DNA from: an uncultured Oscillospiraceae bacterium
GTDB taxonomy: Bacteria; Bacillota; Clostridia; Oscillospirales; Ruminococcaceae
DNA length: 11,960 bases
NCBI GenBank assembly: GCA_934446455.1
Contig: CAKSEE010000057.1
Location: 1 to 11,960 of the forward strand
Direction: 5' to 3'
The position numbers and the translations under genes are program-made. Below, one piece after another: positions 7,828 through 11,960 of this stretch (positions are counted from its first letter, which is position 1; each line of letters begins with the position of its first letter). The notes beneath the pieces are model-generated. The model worked only from the letters and a program-made list of their open reading frames with translations, had not been told where the DNA came from and searched no databases.

Positions 7828-7894
7828 GGGAGCGGTTGTGGCAATTCACCAAAAAGCCGCCCTACAGCAGCAAATACGGACAGCAATGTGCTGA
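7817..7894 (+). CDS. Possible 25-residue micro-ORF overlapping the Cys-rich gene
   Basis: ATG at 7817 follows AAAGGGAG (7806-7813) and opens a 25-codon frame (begins M-D-D-K-G-A) ending at TGA 7892-7894. It overlaps the last 11 bases of the upstream gene. The ribosome-binding site is good, but the product resembles nothing I know and the frame is short enough to arise by chance. Confidence 0.2.
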   Translation: MDDKGAVVAIHQKAALQQQIRTAMC

Positions 7895-7910
7895 AAAAAT
7901 GCGAAGGCTG

Positions 7911-7939
7911 TTGACAAAGGCAGGCTGTTGTGATATCAT
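7911..7939 (+). promoter_or_regulatory. Extended -10 promoter of the MATE gene
   Basis: TTGACA at 7911-7916, a 17-nt spacer and TATCAT at 7934-7939, with TG at 7931-7932 giving an extended -10. The predicted start is near 7946, leaving a leader of about 110 nt before the MATE start codon. So the pump has its own promoter, separate from the feo operon. Confidence 0.8.
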
Positions 7940-7968
7940 ATCCTTTGCTGAATATATAGTCATCGGAG

Positions 7969-8018
7969 AACTTTCCGCCGCAGCGGAAAAGTTGAAAAGA
8001 TGTCGAGTGCGCTCGGTA
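7969..8018 (+). promoter_or_regulatory. Candidate guanidine-IV (mepA-type) riboswitch aptamer: two kissing hairpins
   Basis: Hairpin P1 pairs 7972-7978 (TTTCCGC) with 7983-7989 (GCGGAAA) around loop CGCA (7979-7982). It is extended by AAC (7969-7971) with GTT (7991-7993) across one bulged A. Hairpin P2 pairs 8001-8007 with 8012-8018 (seven pairs, two of them G-T) around loop TGCG (8008-8011). The two loops are exact complements, so they can form a 4-bp kissing pseudoknot. P2 uses the same bases as the 5' arm of the terminator just downstream, so aptamer and terminator exclude each other: ligand binding would permit transcription. Two kissing hairpins over a terminator ahead of a clostridial MATE gene is what I recall of guanidine-IV riboswitches. 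The structure is seen; the class and ligand are inferred. Conserved unpaired bases upstream (about 7955-7968) may also belong to it. Confidence 0.65.
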
Positions 8019-8043
8019 CGGAAACGTTTCGGGCGCAATTTTT
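8008..8043 (+). terminator. Leader terminator (expression platform) before the MATE gene
   Basis: TGCGCTCG (8008-8015) pairs with CGGGCGCA (8030-8037), an 8-bp stem with one T-G pair. Above it is an ACG/CGT extension capped by a GAAA tetraloop (8021-8024), and a run of five T at 8039-8043. It ends 3 nt before the ATCGGAGG ribosome-binding region, so it can only act as a conditional attenuator of the gene that follows. Confidence 0.8.
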
Positions 8044-8056
8044 ATCGGAGGTAAAA

Positions 8057-9412
8057 ATGGAGATAAAACTTTCGGACAAGTTTACCACGGGCAGACTGCT
8101 GCGTTTTATCCTGCCGTCTGTGTGCATGATGGTGTTCATTTCAATATATGGCGTGGTGGACGGGCTTTTCGTGTCGAACTTTGCGGGCAAAACGCAGTTC
8201 GCGGCGCTCAACCTTATCATGCCCGCGCTTATGCTGCCCGGAACGCTCGGCTTTATGATGGGCACGGGCGGCAGCGCGCTGGTTGCAAAAACGCTCGGGC
8301 AGGGCGAGCACGAGCGCGCCAACAGCTACTTTTCGCTTATGATATACACGACCCTTATCGGCGGCATAGTGCTTGCTGTCCCCATGATAATTTTTATTAA
8401 GCCGATTGCGGTGCTTCTCGGCGCGGACGAAACCATGGTGGATTACTGCGCGGACTACGGCAGGATAATTCTGCTTGCGCTGCCTGCGTTCATGCTGCAA
8501 AACGCGTTTCAGAGCTTTCTTGCAACGGCGCAGAAGCCCAAGCTCGGGCTTCTGTGCACAGTAATTGCGGGCTGCACCAACATTGTGCTTGACGCGCTTT
8601 TCGTAGGGCTGTTCAGGTGGTCGCTGCAGGGCGCGGCGGCGGCTACGGTAATAAGCCAGCTTGTGGGCGGCGTAGTGCCGTTTATATATTTCGTGCGCAA
8701 GAACGACAGCCTGCTGCGGCTCGGCAAAACCCGCTTCTACGGCAGGGCGCTCTTTCAGGCGAGCACAAACGGCCTGTCGGAGCTTATGACGAACGTTTCC
8801 ATGTCGCTTGTGAACATGGTATACAACTACCGCCTTATGGAAATGCTCGGCGAGGACGGCGTTGCGGCATACGGCGTTATCATGTATGTAAACTTCATCT
8901 TCATATCCATCTTCATCGGCTATTCGGTGGGAAGCGCGCCGATAATCGGCTACAACTACGGCGCGGAGAACCGCACGGAGCTTCAGGGGCTGCTTAAAAA
9001 GTCGCTTGCGATAGTTGGCATAGCGGGGCTGTCGCTCACCGCTCTGGCGGAGCTTCTCGCGTATCCGCTCACCATGCTGTTCGCGGGGTACGACGCGGAC
9101 TTCTTTGCGCTTACGCTGCACGCGTTCAGGCTCTATTCGCTGCAGTTCCTGCTGTGCGGATTCAATATTTTCGCGTCGTCGTTCTTCACGGCGCTCAACA
9201 ACGGTCCCGTATCGGCGGCTATCTCGTTCTTACGGACGCTTGTGTTCCAGCTTGCGGCGCTGCTTATTCTGCCCGAGCTTATCGGCAGCGACGGCATATG
9301 GCTGGCGATAGGCACGGCGGAGCTTTGCTCGCTCGCGGTGTCGGCGGCGTTCATCATCGGCAAGAGAAAGAAGTACGGGTATTTTCCGACGGCGGAAAAG
9401 GCGCCGCTCTGA
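8057..9412 (+). CDS. MATE family efflux transporter (MepA-like)
   Basis: A 451-residue multidrug/toxic-compound extrusion protein with about 12 membrane helices, an inner-membrane antiporter driven by Na+ or H+. Family hallmarks are S-I-Y-G-V-V-D-G-L-F-V in helix 1 (29-39, with acidic D35), G-T-G-G-S-A-L-V-A-K-T-L-G-Q-G after helix 2 (69-83), and G-C-T-N-I-V-L-D-A-L-F-V (172-183) followed by G-A-A-A-A-T-V-I-S-Q (192-201). The second half repeats the pattern (G-Y-N-Y-G-A). The start at 8057 is chosen because GGAGG (8047-8051) sits 5 nt before it. The frame also opens at an ATG at 8000, but that lies inside the leader hairpins and lacks a ribosome-binding site. The leader suggests induction by guanidine-like compounds, which would make small organic cations a likely substrate; this is inferred. 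Convergent with the minus-strand genes. Confidence 0.95.
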   Translation: MEIKLSDKFTTGRLLRFILPSVCMMVFISIYGVVDGLFVSNFAGKTQFAALNLIMPALMLPGTLGFMMGTGGSALVAKTLGQGEHERANSYFSLMIYTTLIGGIVLAVPMIIFIKPIAVLLGADETMVDYCADYGRIILLALPAFMLQNAFQSFLATAQKPKLGLLCTVIAGCTNIVLDALFVGLFRWSLQGAAAATVISQLVGGVVPFIYFVRKNDSLLRLGKTRFYGRALFQASTNGLSELMTNVSMSLVNMVYNYRLMEMLGEDGVAAYGVIMYVNFIFISIFIGYSVGSAPIIGYNYGAENRTELQGLLKKSLAIVGIAGLSLTALAELLAYPLTMLFAGYDADFFALTLHAFRLYSLQFLLCGFNIFASSFFTALNNGPVSAAISFLRTLVFQLAALLILPELIGSDGIWLAIGTAELCSLAVSAAFIIGKRKKYGYFPTAEKAPL

Positions 9413-9447
9413 GCGGTATCGGCGTGCCGAGAGGCGTGCAGGCTCGA

Positions 9448-9488
9448 AATAAAATGCTCCCCGAATGCTGTTCGGGGAGCATTTTATT
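9448..9488. terminator. Bidirectional terminator between convergent genes
   Basis: An 18-bp perfect inverted repeat: 9448-9465 with 9471-9488, loop TGCTG. The core is GCTCCCCGAA/TTCGGGGAGC, flanked by AT-rich arms (AATAAAAT / ATTTTATT) that supply a T-rich tail on either strand. It terminates the MATE gene on the plus strand and the 68-residue gene on the minus strand, whose stop codon (9484-9486) lies inside the stem. Confidence 0.92.
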
Positions 9489-9690
9489 CGGCGGGGCTTA
9501 TTACTCCGCCGACAAGCGTGCAGCGGCTGCCCACGTCAAGCCCGAGCCTGTACAGAAGCGCGTCCGCGACCGTTACGGTAAGCGCTCCGTCCTCGCCGCG
9601 CAGAACAACGACGTCCGTGCGCTCCTCGCCCTCGGGCAGACCCTCGCACCCGAAATCGGGCTCAATGATACTTTCTATGGTGTATACCAT
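9484..9690 (-). CDS. Small acidic protein of unknown function (68 aa)
   Basis: The ATG at 9690-9688 (minus strand) has GAGG 8 nt upstream. A second ATG two codons earlier (9696) is only 3 nt or less from that site, so it is less likely. The product (begins M-V-Y-T-I-E-S-I-I-E) has an N-terminal P-D-F-G-C-E-G-L-P-E-G segment (11-21), then alternating hydrophobic strands with D-V-V-V-L-R-G-E-D-G-A-L-T-V-T-V (26-41) and a short helix-like stretch (about 42-50). It is acidic, with cysteines at 15 and 57 and no membrane segment; it looks like a small beta-rich fold. I do not recognise the family. It lies 125 nt downstream of the GH31 gene and ends at a strong terminator, so it is either the last gene of that transcript or has its own weak promoter. 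A longer frame in the same phase runs back through the GH31 gene, but that part is a shadow. Confidence 0.65.
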   Translation of the reverse strand: MVYTIESIIEPDFGCEGLPEGEERTDVVVLRGEDGALTVTVADALLYRLGLDVGSRCTLVGGVISPAE

Positions 9691-9800
9691 TAGCATAACC
9701 TCGCAATACAAACGTTTTCGGTTCCTGCTGCGAGCCGTTGCCGACGCGCTGTCGGATAAAGCGCCACGCCGCCCGCGTGCAACCACTGCCGTAACAGCGC

Positions 9801-9815
9801 GCCGAGGCACTCGGC
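9801..9815 (-). other. Small hairpin directly after the GH31 stop codon
   Basis: GCCGAG (9801-9806) pairs with CTCGGC (9810-9815) around a 3-nt loop, directly abutting the GH31 stop at 9816-9818. No T run follows on the minus strand (GCGCTGTTAC), so it is at best a weak terminator or an RNA 3'-end stabiliser, and read-through into the 68-residue gene is likely. The rest of 9691-9800 holds only a short CCGAC/GTCGG hairpin (9741-9755) and no clear promoter. Confidence 0.35.
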
Positions 9816-11912
9816 TCAGTATATGGGCAGCTGCGCGCCGTCGCGCAGGAATACGGGTATCACGTCTATCGGCGCGGGGACTGTCACGCGCTGACCGCCG
9901 CTGTAGATTGCATGCGTGTTCGCGTCCTCCCATTGCGCGCCGGCGGGAAGCCATATGGTGCGCTCGGTGACGCCCGCCTCGGCAACGGGCGCTACAAGCA
10001 GCTTGTCGCCGAACATATATTCGTCCGCGCATTCGCACGCCTGCCTGTCCTGCGGGAAGTCGTAGAACAGCGGGCGCATTATGGGCGTGCCGTTTTCGGC
10101 GGTCTTGCGCATACATTCGCGGATATAGCCGCGCAGATTCTCGCGCACGAAAAGGAACTTTCTGAGTATCTCGTAGTTGTCCTCGCCGAAGCTCCACACC
10201 TCGTTGTCCTGCCCGCTTGTGAGCTGGCGCACGCCGTTTATGAACTCCTCTTCGCGCTCGTACCACGGGCTGCGCTCGCCGTGCATTCTGAATACGGGGC
10301 AGAAGCAGCCCCACTCGAACCACCTTACAAGCAGCTCGCGGAAAGCGGGGCTTGTAATCTCGCCGCCAACGAAGCCGCCTATGTCGCTCGTCCACCACGG
10401 TATGCCCGCCATCGCCATTGAAAGCCCTGCGGTTATCTGCTCGCGCATTGAGCGGAACGAGGAGTAAATGTCGCCGCTCCATGTGAGCGCGCCGTATTTC
10501 TGGCTGCCCGCCCACGCGCAGCGCACAAGGCTAAGCACGTCTTTCTCGCCCGAGGCGCGCAGGCCGTCGTAAAAGCCCTTTGCATAGCCCACGGGGTAGA
10601 TGTTGGTGCACTGCACCGCAGGACCTGCGTAGTAGCGGTAGTTGTCAAAGTCGTAGGGTCCGTATTCGGGCTCCGCCTCGTCCAGCCAGTAGCAGCGAAT
10701 GCCGTACTGCCCGTAGTTTTCGCGGCACTTCTCCCAGACGTAGCGCTGCGCCGCGGGGTTCGTTGCGTCGTAGAACGTGGTGTTGCCCATCCACGTCATG
10801 TGTATCGCGTTCGAGCGGTCAGCGGTTACAAGCAGCCCCTTGTCGCTCATCTCGCCGAAGTTCTCGCTCTTTTCGTCGATAGTCGGCCATACGGACACGA
10901 CGGTTTCCACGCCGAGCTCCTTAAGCTCGCGCACCATTGCGGCGGGGTCGGGCCAGTCGCGCGGCTCAAACTTAAAGTCGCCCTGCCGCGTCCAGTGGAA
11001 AAAGTCCACAACGATAGCGTCAAGCGGCAGCCCGCGCCTTTTGTGCTCGCGCGCTACTGCGAGAAGCTCGTCCTGCGTGCGGTAGCGCAGCTTGCACTGC
11101 CAGTAGCCCAGCCCGAATTCGGGCATCATGGGGCTTCTGCCCGTGGCGAGGGTGTACTGCGCCATTATCTGCGCTGGGGTGTCGCCTGCGGTTATAAAGT
11201 AGTCGAGCTTTTTGGTGCTTACCGCTTTGAACTCGGTGACGTTGTTTGCGAAAACCGCCGTTCCGACTGCGGGGTTGTTCCACAAAAAGCCGTACCCGCG
11301 CGAGGAAATGAAGAACGGTACGCTCGCCTGACTGTTCCTGTGGCAAAGCTCCAGCGAGCAGCCCTTTTTGTCGAGCCTGCCGTCCTGATACTGCCCCATG
11401 CCGAATATCATTTCACCGTCGTACGCCTCAAAGCGCGCCGCAAGGGAAAAGTCGCTCGTGCCGATTATCGGCTTTAGCTCGCGGGCTTCAATGCGAAGCG
11501 GCGCGCAGTAGCGGTTTATGCGGTCGCGGTTGCGCCAGTATTCCTCCGTCAGCACCTCGCCGCGGCTGTTTAAGAAGCGCAGCCAGCCCTCGTGCGTGAT
11601 ATGCACGGTAAGCGCGCCGTTCGTCACGCGGTATTCGGTCGCAGTCTGATGATACTGCGCGTACTTCTCGCCCTTGTACCATGGGTCGGTAACGTCTGTT
11701 TCAGCGCTCTCAAAGCGAATGTCGGTCTGCGGCACGGGCTCGGTGAGCGCCCAGTCGTTTCCGTCCATGGCAGGGGTCGCGGTCATTCTCACGCGGAACG
11801 AGTTTTCGCCCCACGGGTCTATCCAAAGCTGTCTTGTGCCGCTGGCAATAATCACGCGGCTGTTTTCGCGGTAAACTCTCATGTTGTCCTTGTATGATAT
11901 AGTTAAGCCCAT
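9816..11912 (-). CDS. GH31 family alpha-glycosidase (alpha-xylosidase / alpha-glucosidase type)
   Basis: A retaining exo-alpha-glycosidase of 698 residues, normal for a bacterial GH31 enzyme. An N-terminal beta-sandwich (about 1-255, with F-G-M-G-Q-Y-Q-D-G at 170-178) precedes the (beta/alpha)8 catalytic barrel (about 262-595) and a C-terminal beta region (about 605-698). The nucleophile is predicted as D411 in Y-W-L-D-E-A-E-P-E (408-416), and the acid/base as D481 in T-W-S-G-D-I (477-482). Other family residues are W271 in G-Y-W-Q, D303, R465 and H544. There is no signal peptide, so it acts in the cytosol on imported oligosaccharides. The WLDEAEPE nucleophile context resembles alpha-xylosidase-like GH31 enzymes more than maltase-like ones, but the sugar is not settled. 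The start is ATG 11912-11910, because AAAGGA lies 6 nt upstream (11919-11924). The frame extends 10 codons further without a better site. No transporter or regulator is in view; the operon may begin beyond the window. Confidence 0.93.
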   Translation of the reverse strand: MGLTISYKDNMRVYRENSRVIIASGTRQLWIDPWGENSFRVRMTATPAMDGNDWALTEPVPQTDIRFESAETDVTDPWYKGEKYAQYHQTATEYRVTNGALTVHITHEGWLRFLNSRGEVLTEEYWRNRDRINRYCAPLRIEARELKPIIGTSDFSLAARFEAYDGEMIFGMGQYQDGRLDKKGCSLELCHRNSQASVPFFISSRGYGFLWNNPAVGTAVFANNVTEFKAVSTKKLDYFITAGDTPAQIMAQYTLATGRSPMMPEFGLGYWQCKLRYRTQDELLAVAREHKRRGLPLDAIVVDFFHWTRQGDFKFEPRDWPDPAAMVRELKELGVETVVSVWPTIDEKSENFGEMSDKGLLVTADRSNAIHMTWMGNTTFYDATNPAAQRYVWEKCRENYGQYGIRCYWLDEAEPEYGPYDFDNYRYYAGPAVQCTNIYPVGYAKGFYDGLRASGEKDVLSLVRCAWAGSQKYGALTWSGDIYSSFRSMREQITAGLSMAMAGIPWWTSDIGGFVGGEITSPAFRELLVRWFEWGCFCPVFRMHGERSPWYEREEEFINGVRQLTSGQDNEVWSFGEDNYEILRKFLFVRENLRGYIRECMRKTAENGTPIMRPLFYDFPQDRQACECADEYMFGDKLLVAPVAEAGVTERTIWLPAGAQWEDANTHAIYSGGQRVTVPAPIDVIPVFLRDGAQLPIY

Positions 11913-11960
11913 ATCATATCCTTTCATAAGATTTACGCTCATCTCCGAAGCAAGGGAAAA

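Noticed and set aside
7578..8054. 158-codon plus-strand frame across the Cys-rich gene and the MATE leader
   Set aside because: It is out of frame with the Cys-rich gene, has no ribosome-binding site, and runs through a promoter and structured leader; composition is typical of a shadow frame in GC-rich DNA.
8000..8056. Upstream ATG that would extend the MATE protein by 19 residues
   Set aside because: It lies inside the P2 hairpin and terminator, has no ribosome-binding site, and the ATG at 8057 has GGAGG at ideal spacing and gives the normal family length.
9691..10515. Long N-terminal extension of the small minus-strand gene through the GH31 3' end
   Set aside because: It is arginine-rich shadow sequence antiphase to the intact GH31 gene; the real start is at 9690.
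7933..11924. ATATCATATCCTTT shared by the MATE promoter region (7933-7946) and the region before the GH31 start (11911-11924)
   Set aside because: One copy is a -10 region and the other contains a ribosome-binding site read on the opposite strand; the match is AT-rich and probably chance.

Overview
The window is about 12 kb of GC-rich, densely packed bacterial DNA. Strong AGGAGG-type ribosome-binding sites, heavy use of ATA for Ile, a FeoA/FeoB/Cys-rich iron cassette, a MepA-type MATE pump and an intracellular GH31 glycosidase together suggest a GC-rich anaerobic member of the Clostridia, probably gut-associated. That lineage is an inference from gene content and codon style; there is no rRNA or marker gene to confirm it. 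I see no tRNA, rRNA, CRISPR array, insertion sequence or phage gene.

Layout. (1) Positions 2-1582, plus strand: the 3' part of an unrecognised large protein with a degenerate treble-clef-like cysteine cluster; its 5' end lies outside the window. It is closed by a tandem pair of hairpins, the second a clear terminator. (2) 1718-5066, plus strand: a two-gene unit, a double-ATPase ABC subunit of the ECF/YkoD type followed 13 nt later by a full-length three-domain Xaa-Pro aminopeptidase, then a hairpin terminator. No transmembrane or substrate-binding partner of the ATPase is in view. (3) 5222-7827, plus strand: a near-consensus promoter drives feoA, feoB and a small membrane protein with a cysteine-rich tail, the ferrous iron uptake cassette. 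(4) 7911-9412, plus strand: an extended -10 promoter, an approximately 110-nt structured leader, and a MATE-family efflux pump. (5) 9484-11912, minus strand: a GH31 alpha-glycosidase and, downstream of it, a 68-residue protein of unknown function. These converge with the MATE gene on a shared 18-bp perfect-stem bidirectional terminator.

The most interesting element is the MATE leader. It holds two hairpins whose loops are exactly complementary (CGCA and TGCG). The second hairpin is mutually exclusive with a terminator that sits just before the pump's ribosome-binding site. This architecture and the MATE context match what I recall of the guanidine-IV (mepA motif) riboswitch, so the pump is probably switched on by guanidine or a related cation.

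The genes look like ordinary chromosomal housekeeping and accessory functions: iron uptake, peptide trimming, toxic-cation export and intracellular oligosaccharide cleavage. Nothing here looks like a wholly new multi-gene system. The unexplained pieces are the truncated first gene, the 68-residue protein and the ATPase without its partners.
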